A stretch of DNA of 64,000 nt from CAWGXG01 sp963826505 (GCA_963826505.1 CAWGXG010000006.1:1-64000); one strand, 5' to 3'. Positions 37,892-48,114 are shown, counted from the stretch's first letter. The notes: generated by a model not told the origin, from the letters alone. Numbers and translations: made by a program.

Positions 37892-40154
37892 TCACGCTCC
37901 GGTAAGGCGCGAGAGCAGATCGGCCACGACTTCTTCGGGCGTGGTCGAGATCCGGTCATGACCCCAGAACCCGAACACGACATCCAGCGGTAGGTCCGGT
38001 GCCCAGCCGATGACCTCCGTGATCGGGACTTCACCCGCGTCCACCGTCACTTTTTCGATCACATCGTCCAGCAGCGGTTGTAGAATAGCCGCGCCGCATG
38101 GATCGGCCTGCCACTCGCGCAGCGTGCTGAAACGGTGCAGTCCGGGGGCCAACGGCTGCGCTGACTGCATCGCGACGGTGGCGCATAGCGGAAGGTCCGC
38201 TGAGGACTGCCCCACCAGGATTTCAAAGTCGCCGCTTTCGACGACCCAGGTGTGATAGGTGGGGGCGTAATAGGCAAAAGCGCGCGGATCGAGTGTGATG
38301 ATTACCGTCTGGGTTTCGCCCGGCTCCAACGCGACTTTGGCGAAGCCCTTCAACTCTTTGGGCGGGCGCACCAGCGCCGACGCGCGATCGTGAACATAGA
38401 CCTGCACGACGGCTTTGCCCGCGACCGTCCCGCTATTGGTCACGTCCACGGACACGCTGAGCTCGTCCGAGTCGGTCAGCGTGGTGGCCGACAGGCGCAG
38501 ATTCGCCAGCTCGAAGGTTGTGTAGCTAAGGCCGAAGCCAAACGGGAACTGCACCTGCATGGCTTTGGCGTCGTAATACCGGTAGCCGATAAACAACCCT
38601 TCGCCGTAGCGCACCGTGCCGTTTTCGCCAGGGAAATTGAGATAAGCGGGCGTGTCGTTCAAGCGGATCGGGAATGTCTCCGCCAGGTGCCCGGAAGGGT
38701 TGACCTTGCCGAACAGCACATCGGCGATCGCGCCGCCGCCCGCCTGGCCCATCAACCACGCTTCGAGCACGGCGGGCACACGCTCGAATCCAGTCATGCA
38801 TGGCGACCGCCGCGCCGTTGTTCAGAATGACGACGCAGCGCGGCTGCGCGGCGCTCACCGCCTGGATGAGCGCGACCTGCTGATCGCTCAGATCGATGTC
38901 AGGGCGATCGTACCCTTCGGATTCCTTGAACGGCGGCAGGGCGATATACAACAGCGCGATCTCGGCCTGAGCTGCTGCCGTGATCGCCTCATCGATCAGG
39001 GCTTGATCGAAGTCGTCCTGCATGGTGTAACCAGGGGCGTAGACCAGTTCGGCGTCACCGGCCAGCTTGCGCAGTTCCTCGAACGGGCTGTCGACGCGCG
39101 TCGCGTTGACGTGCGAGCTGCCACCGCCCTGGAAGTGCGCTTCTTTGGCGGCGACTCCGATCACGGCCAACTTGCGGACGCCGCTCAGCGGCAGCAGATT
39201 GCCGTCATTCTTCAGCAGGACGAACGTCTCCGCCGCGATACGGCGCGCTAGCGCATGGTGCGTGTCGATGGGCAGGGTGGTGTGTCCTTTTTTCGTCTGG
39301 ATGGCCCAGTCAATCACGGTCAGCAGGCGCGTGACAGCGGCATCCAGCGCCGCTGGATCGAGGGTTCCCTGCTGCACGGCTTTGACGACCTCCTGCACGC
39401 GCAGCGGCTGCGGGCCGGGCATTTCCAGGTCCAGACCGCTGGCCAGCGCCGCGACGCGGTTATGGACCGCGCCCCAATCCGACACGACAAAACCCTCGTA
39501 GCCCCATTCCTGTTTGAGGATGTCCGTCAGCAGCAGGCTGTTTTCGGAGCAATAGGGGCCGTTCAGGCGGTTATAAGCGCACATCACGGTCCAGGGATGG
39601 GCCTTCTTCACCGCGCGCTCGAAGGCTGCCAGATAGATTTCGCGCAGGCTGCGCTCGTCTACCTGAGCATTGATCGCCATGCGCGCCGTTTCCTGACTGT
39701 TTGCCGCAAAATGCTTGAGCGAAGTGCCGACGCCTTTGCTCTGCACGCCGGTGATGAAGCTGGCGGCCATTTCTCCGCTGAGATAGGGGTCTTCGGAGAA
39801 ATATTCGAAGTTGCGGCCGCACAACGGCGTGCGCTTCATGTTGTTGCCCGGCCCCAACAACACATCCACCCCCAGCGCGATCGCTTCGTCGGCCAGAGCC
39901 TGCCCCAAGGTGTGGATCAGGTCCAGGTCCCATGAAGACGCCAGCGCCGACGCCGTTGGAAAGCAGGTAGACGGCAGACTGCCTCCGCCAATGTCCGTCG
40001 CACGGCGCAGACCGTGCGGGCCGTCCGACATTGTGATCGAAGGAATGCCCAGGCGCTCCACCGGCACCGTTTGCCAGACGTTTAACCCGGTGCACAGGGC
40101 CGCCTTTTCCTCTAAGGTAAGTTGTTGTACCAGTGCGTTCACATCCAGGGTCAT
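37892..40154 (-). CDS. Glycoside hydrolase family 3 beta-glucosidase (one frameshift)
   Basis: The joined product is about 753 residues. The N-terminal TIM barrel starts LVQQLTLEEKAALCTGLNVW, with ITMSDGPHGLRRATDIGG, LLGPGNNMKRTPLCGRNFEY and the nucleophile D226 in GFVVSDWGAVHNRV. The alpha/beta sandwich (VLLKNDGNLLPLSGVRKLAV, GGGSSHVNATRV) and a C-terminal fibronectin-III-like domain (VTNSGTVAGKAVVQVYVHD) complete a standard three-domain GH3. An extra base near 38793 (reading MHDWI) splits it. The ATG at 40154 has AAGGAT upstream; there is no signal peptide, so imported oligosaccharides would be cleaved in the cytoplasm. About 60 extra residues after the Fn3-like domain (EVIGWAPDLPLDVVFGFWGH) are unusual. 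Confidence 0.87.
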
Positions 40155-40510
40155 TGACTGTATCCTTAACCAGACTCGTGAGAAAAATAGCCGTTCGATG
40201 GTGCACGCCACGCGAGGTCAGACGCGCTACTCCCGACGCTCTAGTGTAGCGAACAACGCGTGCGGCGCATAGCCCAACCGCCGTGAGAAATAAAAATGGT
40301 ATTGACAATAAATATTCCTGCGCCTATACTGTAGTGTCTAGAGTGCATTCCTTCAAACGGCAGTTCCTCTTTACGGTAGACCACCATTCCTCAGACTTGT
40401 GGTTAGTAAGGTCGAAATCCCGGCAGTTTGTTTGGGCTGCGGACACCTTACGTCTGGCGTTTGCTTGAATGCCAACCAGTCACTAATTGTAATTCAATGA
40501 TAGGAATACC
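40155..40510. other. Divergent intergenic region between GH3 and RNase J genes
   Basis: The 356 bases have no gene and hold the RNase J promoter at 40302-40330, giving a leader of about 175 bases before its ATG. No clear promoter for the GH3 gene was found on the other strand. Confidence 0.5.
40302..40330 (+). promoter_or_regulatory. Strong sigma70-type promoter of the RNase J gene
   Basis: TTGACA at 40302-40307 is followed after exactly 17 bases by TATACT at 40325-40330. The -35 matches consensus fully, and the -10 matches at five of six positions. Confidence 0.75.
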
Positions 40511-42130
40511 ATGGCACAGAAGTTGAAAATCATTCCCCTGGGCGGCCTGGGTGAAATTGGCAAGAACATGACTGTTCTTGAATATGGCCGCAATCTGATC
40601 GTCGTTGACTGCGGGGTCATGTTCCCCGATAACGATATGTACGGCATCGATCTGGTGCTGCCCGATTTTGACTACGTGGTCCAGAATCGGGACAAACTGC
40701 GCGGCATCATTCTGACGCACGCGCACATGGACCACATCGCGGCGCTGCCCTACCTGCTGCAAGAGATCGACGCGAGCATCTACGGCACGGCGCTCACCAT
40801 CGGGTTTGTAGAACGTCAGCTCAAAGAGAAAAACGTGCTGCAACGCGCCGATCTGCACATCATCGACAAAGATGACACGCTGCATCTCGGCCCATTCGAG
40901 ATCAAACCCTTTGCGGTCGCGCATTCCATCCCTGATTCAGTCGGGTTTGTGATCAATACCCCGGTGGGGACGGTCGTCCACACTGGCGATTACAAGCTGG
41001 ACGAGACTCCGTCCGGTGGACGTATCACCGATTTGGCGAAGCTGCGCGCCCTGACTCCTGACGGTGTGCTCGCCATGTTGGGCGACAGCACCAACGCGGA
41101 TCGTCCGGGGCGCACGCAGACCGAGCGCGTAGTCGCGGAGACGCTGGACCGGCTGCTGTCTGAAGCCAAAGGCCAGCGCGTGATCATAGCGACGTTTTCG
41201 TCCCTGCTGGCGCGCCTCCAGGAGATCATGAACCTGGCGCAGAAGCACGGGCGCAAGGTCGCTTTGACCGGCCGCAGCCTGATCGAGAACGTGGCGCTGG
41301 CGCGCGAGCTGGGTTACCTGAAGATGCCGGACAACCTGCTGGTGGATGTCAACGCGCACTTTCCCAAAGAGAAGATGCTCGTGCTCTCGACCGGGTCACA
41401 GGGCGAGCCGCGTTCCGCGCTCAACCAGATGGCGAACGATTTGCACCGGACGATCAAAGTCGGGCGCGGCGATCTGATCATCATCTCCGGTGGCACCATT
41501 CCGGGTAACGAGGAAAGCGTTAGCCAGATGCTCAACAAGTTGTTTGAGCACGGCGCGAACGTCATCTACGGTTCGATGGAAACCGTACACGTTTCGGGGC
41601 ACGGCAGCCGGGACGAGCTGCGCGCGATGATCGAAGCGGTGCGGCCCAAGTACCTGATCCCGGCGCACGGCGAAGCCCGTCACCTGCATCTGCACGCGCA
41701 GATTGCGGTGCAGTCAGGTATGCGACCGGAAGATGTGTTCATCCTGAAAGATGGCGCGCAGTGGACCACCAACGGCGAAAAAGCCTGGACCGAAGCCGCG
41801 CTGCCCGTCGATGACGTATACGTCGATGGTCGCTTGATCGGCGAAATCGGTGAGCTGGTGCTGCGCGACCGGCATCGCCTGTCCCAGGACGGGTTCATCG
41901 TCGCGCTGATCCCGGTCAACGCCAAGCGCCAGTTGGTCGGCGAGCCGCAGATCATCAGTCGCGGTTTCGTCACGCTGAACGAATCCGACAAGCTGATCGA
42001 AGCCAGCCTGGACGAGATCAAACGCCAGTACCGGCGCGGCGTACATAACCTGCGCCAGGCGCTCGAAGAGTTCTTCTATCGTGAAACTCAGTTACGTCCG
42101 GTAGTGCTGCCCCAGTTCATCCAGGTATAA
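40511..42130 (+). CDS. rnj: Ribonuclease J
   Basis: The 539-residue metallo-beta-lactamase/beta-CASP nuclease starts KLKIIPLGGLGEIGKNMTVL and has VVDCGVMFPDNDMYGIDLVL, the zinc motif THAHMDHIAALPYLL, VHTGDYKLDETPSGG, MLGDSTNADRPGRTQTE and SGHGSRDELRAMIEAVRPKY. The C-terminal dimerisation region runs to QLRPVVLPQFIQV. All zinc-site residues of RNase J are visible, and the length matches the family. It degrades and matures RNA with 5'-exonuclease and endonuclease activities. It lies directly upstream of an RNA helicase gene, a sensible pairing for an RNA-degradation function. Confidence 0.95.
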   Translation: MAQKLKIIPLGGLGEIGKNMTVLEYGRNLIVVDCGVMFPDNDMYGIDLVLPDFDYVVQNRDKLRGIILTHAHMDHIAALPYLLQEIDASIYGTALTIGFVERQLKEKNVLQRADLHIIDKDDTLHLGPFEIKPFAVAHSIPDSVGFVINTPVGTVVHTGDYKLDETPSGGRITDLAKLRALTPDGVLAMLGDSTNADRPGRTQTERVVAETLDRLLSEAKGQRVIIATFSSLLARLQEIMNLAQKHGRKVALTGRSLIENVALARELGYLKMPDNLLVDVNAHFPKEKMLVLSTGSQGEPRSALNQMANDLHRTIKVGRGDLIIISGGTIPGNEESVSQMLNKLFEHGANVIYGSMETVHVSGHGSRDELRAMIEAVRPKYLIPAHGEARHLHLHAQIAVQSGMRPEDVFILKDGAQWTTNGEKAWTEAALPVDDVYVDGRLIGEIGELVLRDRHRLSQDGFIVALIPVNAKRQLVGEPQIISRGFVTLNESDKLIEASLDEIKRQYRRGVHNLRQALEEFFYRETQLRPVVLPQFIQV

Positions 42131-42283
42131 GGCTGAACCGGCATCCACGACCTTGCATCCCCATGAGATCGGCGTACCGGCTGCGCGCGTGTCCTTCCCT
42201 ATCCGGGAGGGGCCGCCGGGGATGGCGCAGCACTCAATTTCGCAGCAGAGCGCCGCGGTGCGCTCGATCTTAGGGGTTAATTC

Positions 42284-43711
42284 ATGATGTCACTCGCATC
42301 CGCACGGCAATTGACCGGTACGGTCAAATGGTACAGCAAGAAACAGGGTTTTGGATTCGTAGCGCCGGATAATGGCGGGAATGATGTGTTCATTCATCAT
42401 TCGGCGCTGCCCAAAAACAGTCATTCACCGATCGCCCCCGGCGACCGGATCACTTTTGCGGTGGCGCAGGGCAAAAAAGGCCCGACGGCAACCGCGGTCG
42501 TCCTGCTAGACGAAGCCACTTCGGAAAGTCCTTCGCCCTCAGAGACCGGCGGCGAGCGGTTCTCCGATCTCGATCTGAACGCGGACCTGCTGCGCGCAGT
42601 AGACGAGGCGGGCTACGTCGAGCCGACCTCCATCCAGACGCAGGCGATCCCATACGTGTTGGCGGGCCGCGACGTGTTGGGCTGTGCCCAGACGGGGACC
42701 GGCAAAACCGCCGCGTTTGCGCTCCCGATTTTGCAGCGTTTGGCGCTAACTCCGCAGCGGTACGTACAGCGCAACAACAAGAAATCGGCTGCGCCCCCGG
42801 CGCGCGTGTTGATCCTGTCGCCCACCCGCGAGTTAGCCATTCAGATCGGGGACAGCTTCAGCACCTATGGACGTTACACCGGCCTGAGCAATACCGTGAT
42901 CTACGGTGGCGTCGGGCAGAATCCCCAGATTGCAGCGCTGCAACGCGGCGTCGATGTTCTGATCGCGACACCGGGCCGCCTGCTCGATTTGATGGGGCAG
43001 GGCCATGTATCGCTGAAGCAGGTTGAAGTGCTGGTGCTGGACGAAGCCGATCGGATGCTCGATATGGGCTTCATCCGCGATGTGCAGCGCATCATCAAAA
43101 TGGTGCCGACCCAGCGTCAAACCCTGTTGTTCTCGGCCACACTGCCCACTGAGATCGTCACCCTGGCGCAAGACATCCTGATCGATCCCATTCAAGTCTC
43201 CGTCGCGCCCGAACAGCCGACGGTCGAAGCGATCGAGCAAGCGGTGTTCTTCGTCCCCAAACAGAATAAACAGGCGCTGCTGGAATACGTGCTCGATAGT
43301 GCCCACGTCACGCGCGCGCTGGTGTTCACGCGGACCAAGCACGGCGCGAACAAAGTGGTGAAGCATCTTAAGCAAGTGGGCATCCAGGCTGAGCCGATTC
43401 ACGGCAACAAGTCACAATCCGCGCGGCAGGGCGCGCTCGCGAATTTCCGCGACGGGACGACTCGCGTGCTGGTCGCGACGGATGTGTTGGCGCGCGGGAT
43501 TGACGTCGATCATATTTCGCATGTCATCCAGTTCGATCTGCCCAACGAGCCAGAAACGTATGTGCACCGCATCGGGCGCACCGGGCGCGCAGGCGCAGTC
43601 GGGACCGCCCTGGCATTCTGCGCGGAAGACGAGCGTCCCTATCTGGCGGACATCGAGAAGCTGATCCGGACGCGCGTGTCGGTCATCCGCGAACATCCCT
43701 ACCAGCGCTAA
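42284..43711 (+). CDS. DEAD-box RNA helicase with N-terminal cold-shock domain
   Basis: Residues 8-70 form a complete cold-shock domain: LTGTVKWYSKKQGFGFVAPD with the RNP1-like GFGFV, and DVFIHHSAL as RNP2. A short linker leads to the helicase core from about residue 90: Q motif PTSIQTQAIP, motif I AQTGTGKTAAF, Ia PTRELAIQIG, Ib TPGRLLD, II VLDEADRMLDMGF, III FSATLP, V ATDVLARGIDVD and VI HRIGRTGRAG. The product ends soon after motif VI at residue 475, without the usual basic tail. AGGGG precedes the ATG. The fused cold-shock domain probably supplies single-strand RNA binding. Confidence 0.93.
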   Translation: MMSLASARQLTGTVKWYSKKQGFGFVAPDNGGNDVFIHHSALPKNSHSPIAPGDRITFAVAQGKKGPTATAVVLLDEATSESPSPSETGGERFSDLDLNADLLRAVDEAGYVEPTSIQTQAIPYVLAGRDVLGCAQTGTGKTAAFALPILQRLALTPQRYVQRNNKKSAAPPARVLILSPTRELAIQIGDSFSTYGRYTGLSNTVIYGGVGQNPQIAALQRGVDVLIATPGRLLDLMGQGHVSLKQVEVLVLDEADRMLDMGFIRDVQRIIKMVPTQRQTLLFSATLPTEIVTLAQDILIDPIQVSVAPEQPTVEAIEQAVFFVPKQNKQALLEYVLDSAHVTRALVFTRTKHGANKVVKHLKQVGIQAEPIHGNKSQSARQGALANFRDGTTRVLVATDVLARGIDVDHISHVIQFDLPNEPETYVHRIGRTGRAGAVGTALAFCAEDERPYLADIEKLIRTRVSVIREHPYQR

Positions 43712-43736
43712 ACGAGCTTATCCGCACAGCGCACAC

Positions 43737-43788
43737 ACGCTGGCGATGGAGGTCTGTCTTGAGACAACCTCCGCCGCCAGCGTTTTTT
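43737..43788 (+). terminator. Strong intrinsic terminator
   Basis: ACGCTGGCG at 43737-43745 pairs with CGCCAGCGT at 43775-43783. GGAGGT/ACCTCC forms an inner stem, and a run of six T lies at 43783-43788. It ends the helicase transcript just before the MarR promoter. Confidence 0.85.
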
Positions 43789-43803
43789 GTTGTCCGCACC
43801 CTA

Positions 43804-43832
43804 TTGACAAGCCGCGTATCGTGCTCTATCAT
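43804..43832 (+). promoter_or_regulatory. Promoter of the MarR-ABC exporter operon
   Basis: A consensus TTGACA at 43804-43809, a 17-base spacer and TATCAT at 43827-43832. An AT-rich stretch follows (ATTTCTATAACGAAATAT region, 43835-43852) with partial dyad symmetry, a plausible MarR autoregulation site. Confidence 0.75.
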
Positions 43833-43893
43833 TTATTTCTATAACGAAATATTCTCTGAAGAAATAGTCCCAGAGACAGCCAAAGGGAATTCC

Positions 43894-44340
43894 GTGAACG
43901 AGCCAGACCGAACCCTGTCCGGCAGTGCGCTGCACAAATTTCTCCTCATCTACCGCCATCTGCGCCGCTACGCTCGCCAGATGGGCGAAAACGATACCCA
44001 TCCCCGACAGATTTCGGTGCTGCGCTTTCTCATGGGGCACGGTCCCGCGACGGTGGGGGATATCCAGGGCTTTTTGTATACCAGCGCCAGCACGGCGTCG
44101 AACATCATCGCCAGTCTTGAGGAGGCGGGCTACGCCACGCGCACCCGCTCCGCCGAAGATAACCGCGTGGTGATCGTCGATGTGACGCCGGCTGGACGCC
44201 GCATTGCCAACAGCACGCCACTAGGCGGCATCGGGCTGCTGCGGGCACGCATCGACAGTCTGCCAGAGGACCGGCTGCGGCTAATCGATGAGGCGCTGAC
44301 CGAGCTTATGCAGGTGATGGAGGTTTCAGACGAGGAATGA
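43894..44340 (+). CDS. MarR-family transcriptional regulator
   Basis: The 148-residue protein is a winged helix of the MarR type: VLRFLMGHGPATVGDIQGFL, the recognition helix TSASTASNIIASLEEAGYAT and the wing TRSAEDNRVVIVDVTPAGRR, with dimerisation helices at both ends. The GTG at 43894 has AAAGGGAA upstream; in-frame codons further up would include the promoter. Its stop overlaps the first exporter gene as ATGA. By analogy with similar operons it probably represses this exporter until a drug-like ligand binds. Confidence 0.88.
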   Translation: MNEPDRTLSGSALHKFLLIYRHLRRYARQMGENDTHPRQISVLRFLMGHGPATVGDIQGFLYTSASTASNIIASLEEAGYATRTRSAEDNRVVIVDVTPAGRRIANSTPLGGIGLLRARIDSLPEDRLRLIDEALTELMQVMEVSDEE

Positions 44341-46145
44341 CATCGCTCAGACGCATGATGCGTTATATGCGCCCTTATCCCTGGGCTATTGCGTTCGGCA
44401 TCTTGACCGTCGTCTTGCCGGTCGCTATGGAACTGCTGGTGCCGCGTATGCTCCAATATGTTATCGACAAGGGCATTCGCGCCCGTGATATGGATGCGAT
44501 TTGGACGGGATCGTTGGTGATGTTGGGTTCGGCGCTGTTCGGGGCTATAGCGACCCTGGGTCAGGGCTTTTGTCGCGCCCAGCTTTCCCAGGGGATCGCC
44601 TTCGACATGCGCAACGACCTCTTTAACCATATCCAATCACTGCCTTTCGCGACGTTGGACCAGTTTCAAACCGGCGGGTTGATGACGCGTATTTCCAGCG
44701 ATGTAGACGTGATCCGGACGTTTTCAAGCAACGGATTGGCGCTCATCCTGCGCGCGGTGCTCATGATTATAGGCAGCGTCATTTTGATTGTGCTCACCGA
44801 CTGGGAGCTTTCGCTGGTGATGATCGTTTGCATCGCCATCTCGGCAGTCATGATCTGGCTGCTCATGCGGTTAGCCAGTCCCCTGTTCATCATCGTGCAG
44901 CAGCGGCTGTCGGTGCTCAACACGATCGTCCAGGAGAATTTGGCGGGGATCCGCGTGGTGAAAGCGTTTGTCCGCGAGCGGTATGAGATCGATCGCTTCG
45001 CCAAACGCAACCAAGAGTACCAGGACGAGAATGTCAAAGTTGGGCGCATTCTCTCGCTGGCGACTCCCAGCCTGACCATTTTGACAAATGTGGGGACCGT
45101 CGCCGTCATCTGGTTTGGCGGGCTGGATGTGATCGGCAATCGCCTGTCGGTCGGAGAACTGGTCGCGTTCAACAACTACTTGATGATTGGGATGACACCG
45201 CTGCTCATGCTGGGCAATATCCTGACGATGGCCTCGCGCGCGGAAGCGTCTGCGGTGCGCGTGCTCGAAATTCTCGACACAGATAAGCTGGTCCAGTCGC
45301 CCGATGCCGATCGCGCCAGACCGCTGCATGGCAGCGTGGTCTTCGACGGCGTCTCGTTTCGTTACAACCACAACGGGAATCACGCGGCGGCGTCTGATTA
45401 CACCCCCGTCACCGCCAGCCCCACGAACGTCCAACCCAGCGTGCTCGACCGGGTCAGTTTTGAGGTCAAGCCGGGCGAGCGGGTCGCGCTGTTGGGCGTC
45501 ACCGGGTCGGGCAAAAGCACGCTGGTCAACCTGATCACCCGCTTCTACGACGTGACGAACGGCCACATTCTGATCGATGGGATCGACGTGCGCGACTGGA
45601 GCCTGGAGGCGCTGCGCTCGCAAATCGGAGTCGTGCTGCAAGAAACGATTCTGTTCAGCGGCACTGTGCGCGAGAACATCGCTTACGGCCAGCCAGATGC
45701 CACGCTGGACGCGGTCATCGCGGCGGCGCAGACTGCGCAGGCGCATGACTTCATCATGGGGATGCCCAATGGCTACGACAGCATCGTCGAGGCGCGCGGC
45801 GCAAACCTGTCCGGCGGGCAAAAACAACGCATCGCGATTGCGCGCGCCCTGCTCATCCATCCCACGATCTTGATCCTGGACGACAGCACCAGCGCGGTGG
45901 ACCTGGACACCGAGTTCAAAATTCAGAGCGCGCTGGATGACTTGATGGCGCAGACCACGACCTTCATCATCGCCCAACGCATTAACAGCGTGCTGAATGC
46001 CGATCAGATCCTTGTGTTGGATGGCGGACACATTGTGGCCAACGGCACCCACCGCGAGCTACTGAAAACCTGCGCTATTTACCAGGACATCTACCGCTCG
46101 CAGTTCGGCACGAACGGGCTGCCCCAACTCAGCGCGCAAGCGTAA
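44337..46145 (+). CDS. Heterodimeric ABC exporter, half-transporter with degenerate ATP site
   Basis: The 602-residue protein has six membrane segments over about residues 15-305 (PYPWAIAFGILTVVLPVAME first) and a C-terminal nucleotide-binding domain. Walker A is GVTGSGKSTLV near residue 387, the signature is LSGGQKQRIAIARAL near 491, and Walker B is ILILDDSTSAVD with Asp516 in place of the catalytic Glu. That substitution is typical of the non-catalytic site of heterodimeric exporters such as TM287/288 and BmrCD. About 20 extra residues (HNGNHAAASDYTPVTASP) lie before the Walker A domain. It pairs with the half-transporter at 46191. Confidence 0.9.
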   Translation: MTSLRRMMRYMRPYPWAIAFGILTVVLPVAMELLVPRMLQYVIDKGIRARDMDAIWTGSLVMLGSALFGAIATLGQGFCRAQLSQGIAFDMRNDLFNHIQSLPFATLDQFQTGGLMTRISSDVDVIRTFSSNGLALILRAVLMIIGSVILIVLTDWELSLVMIVCIAISAVMIWLLMRLASPLFIIVQQRLSVLNTIVQENLAGIRVVKAFVRERYEIDRFAKRNQEYQDENVKVGRILSLATPSLTILTNVGTVAVIWFGGLDVIGNRLSVGELVAFNNYLMIGMTPLLMLGNILTMASRAEASAVRVLEILDTDKLVQSPDADRARPLHGSVVFDGVSFRYNHNGNHAAASDYTPVTASPTNVQPSVLDRVSFEVKPGERVALLGVTGSGKSTLVNLITRFYDVTNGHILIDGIDVRDWSLEALRSQIGVVLQETILFSGTVRENIAYGQPDATLDAVIAAAQTAQAHDFIMGMPNGYDSIVEARGANLSGGQKQRIAIARALLIHPTILILDDSTSAVDLDTEFKIQSALDDLMAQTTTFIIAQRINSVLNADQILVLDGGHIVANGTHRELLKTCAIYQDIYRSQFGTNGLPQLSAQA

Positions 46146-46190
46146 GCGGGTCACGACTATGAACGTTCTGAAGATGAAACGACCACGACT

Positions 46191-48017
46191 ATGACAACTC
46201 AAAGCTCTGACAAACCGACAGTCCGCTTGGGGCATGGCGGCGGGATGCGCCTGACGGGTGAAAAACCCCAGGACGTGCGAACGACTGTCTTTCGCCTGTT
46301 GGGGTACCTCAAACCCTATTGGAAAGCGCTGATAGCCGTAGCCGTGCTGGCCGTAATCAGCACGCTGCTGCGGCTGGCTGGCCCGATCCTGATCGGGCGC
46401 GCTATTGATCAGGATATCATGACGGCCAACCGGGATGGGCTGGTGCGTACCACGCTGTTGGCCCTCGGCGCGTATCTCATCGGTGGGGCGGCTAGTCTGG
46501 TTCAAGGGCTGATCATGGTCAGCATCGGGCAGGAGTTTGTCGCCAGCTTGCGCGCGCGCTTGTTCGGCCACATTCAAACGCTGTCGATGGCCTATCACGA
46601 TCAGCACAAGGTGGGCGATCTGATGAGTCGCGTCTCCAACGACACCGACGCGATCAATCAGGCGCTGTCTAACGGGCTGATCGAATTCACTTCGAACATT
46701 CTGCTGTTGGGCGGGATCATGGTGTCGATGTTCATACTCAACTGGCAGCTGGCAATCGGCACGCTAATTGTGATCCCCATCATGCTGTTCATCACCGGGC
46801 AGGTCACGCAACGCAGCCGCATGGCGTTCCGCAACGTGCAGCGCGAGCTGGGGACGCTCAATGGGGTGATGGAAGAAAGCATCGCGGGGATCAGGGTCGT
46901 CAAAGCCTTTGCGCGCGAGAAAAGCACCTTCGAGGAATTCAAGACCGTCAACACCGACTACCGCCAGGCTGGGATGCGCGCCGACATCATCACCGCTGCC
47001 CTGGGACCGATGTTCACCACCATGAGCACGTTCACAATGGCTGTTACGGCACTGTTGGGTGGCTGGCTGGCGCTGCGCGATATCGTGCAGGTGGGCGTGA
47101 TCGCCACGTTCATCATCTACATTCAGAACTTCTTCCGTCCCATGCGTTCGATCGCGATGCTGTACAACCAGTTGCAGTCAGCACTGGCCGGTGCAGAGCG
47201 GATTTTCATCGTGCTGGACACCGGGTCGACAGTGGAAGACGCGCCACAGGCTCAGCCGCTGTCACAGATCGCGGGTGCGGTGACGTTCGACGGGGTGAGT
47301 TTCGCTTACGAGCCGGACAAACCGGTGCTGATCGACGTCAGCCTGCAAGCCAACCCCGGCCAGACGATCGCGCTGGTGGGGCCGACCGGGGCCGGAAAAA
47401 CGACGATCGTCAGCCTGTTGAGTCGCTTCTACGACGTATCAACCGGCGCGATCCTGATCGATGGGCACGACATCCGCACTGTGCAGCAGGCCTCGATCCG
47501 CCAGCAGTTGGGGATTGTGCTGCAAGATACATTTCTGTTTTCAGGCACGGTGATGGAAAATATCCGGTATGGACGGTTGGACGCCACCGACGAAGAAGTC
47601 ATCGACGCGGCCCGGCTGGCCAACGCCGATCGCTTCATACGCCTGCTGCCCCACCAGTACGAAACGCACGTATCCGAGCAGGGCCATAACTTCAGCCAGG
47701 GCCAGCGGCAGTTGCTGGCGATTGCCCGCGCTGTGCTGGCCGATCCGCGTATCTTGATCCTGGACGAAGCGACAAGCAGCGTGGATACGCGCACGGAAGT
47801 GCACATCCAAGAGGCGCTGCTGCGGCTGATGGAAGGCCGGACCGCGTTCGTGATCGCCCACCGTCTGAGCACGATCCGCAACGCCGATCTTGTGCTGGTC
47901 ATCCACGATCATCGCATCATCGAGCGGGGGACGCACGAGGAGTTACTGGAACAGCGCGGGTTCTATCACGACCTGTATATGAGCCAGTTCCGCCGCGTGG
48001 AGCTGGCCAGCCAGTAA
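46191..48017 (+). CDS. Heterodimeric ABC exporter, second half-transporter
   Basis: The 608-residue protein has a transmembrane domain from about residue 40 (YWKALIAVAVLAVISTLLRL) and an ATPase domain with Walker A GPTGAGKTTIV, signature FSQGQRQLLAIARA at residue 501 and Walker B ILILDEATSSVD with the catalytic Glu present. The altered signature FSQGQ faces the degenerate Walker B of the partner, reproducing the one-active, one-degenerate arrangement known for heterodimeric multidrug exporters. It starts 45 bases after the first half-transporter. Its substrate is unknown, probably hydrophobic drugs or lipids. Confidence 0.92.
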   Translation: MTTQSSDKPTVRLGHGGGMRLTGEKPQDVRTTVFRLLGYLKPYWKALIAVAVLAVISTLLRLAGPILIGRAIDQDIMTANRDGLVRTTLLALGAYLIGGAASLVQGLIMVSIGQEFVASLRARLFGHIQTLSMAYHDQHKVGDLMSRVSNDTDAINQALSNGLIEFTSNILLLGGIMVSMFILNWQLAIGTLIVIPIMLFITGQVTQRSRMAFRNVQRELGTLNGVMEESIAGIRVVKAFAREKSTFEEFKTVNTDYRQAGMRADIITAALGPMFTTMSTFTMAVTALLGGWLALRDIVQVGVIATFIIYIQNFFRPMRSIAMLYNQLQSALAGAERIFIVLDTGSTVEDAPQAQPLSQIAGAVTFDGVSFAYEPDKPVLIDVSLQANPGQTIALVGPTGAGKTTIVSLLSRFYDVSTGAILIDGHDIRTVQQASIRQQLGIVLQDTFLFSGTVMENIRYGRLDATDEEVIDAARLANADRFIRLLPHQYETHVSEQGHNFSQGQRQLLAIARAVLADPRILILDEATSSVDTRTEVHIQEALLRLMEGRTAFVIAHRLSTIRNADLVLVIHDHRIIERGTHEELLEQRGFYHDLYMSQFRRVELASQ

Positions 48018-48052
48018 AGGTAGCCCTCAGAGGAGCACAGAGCAAAGCAGGA

Positions 48053-48106
48053 GGGACACAGAGAGAGAAAAAGGCTGTATTTTCCTCTCTGCTTCCTCTG
48101 TGTCCC
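48053..48106. terminator. Bidirectional terminator between convergent operons
   Basis: GGGACACAGAG at 48053-48063 pairs perfectly with CTCTGTGTCCC at 48096-48106. An inner AGAGAG/CTCTCT segment extends the structure, and AAAAA/TTTT stretches lie in the loop. It separates the exporter from the sugar operon that ends at 48115. Confidence 0.7.
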
Positions 48107-48114
48107 GCTGTGTC

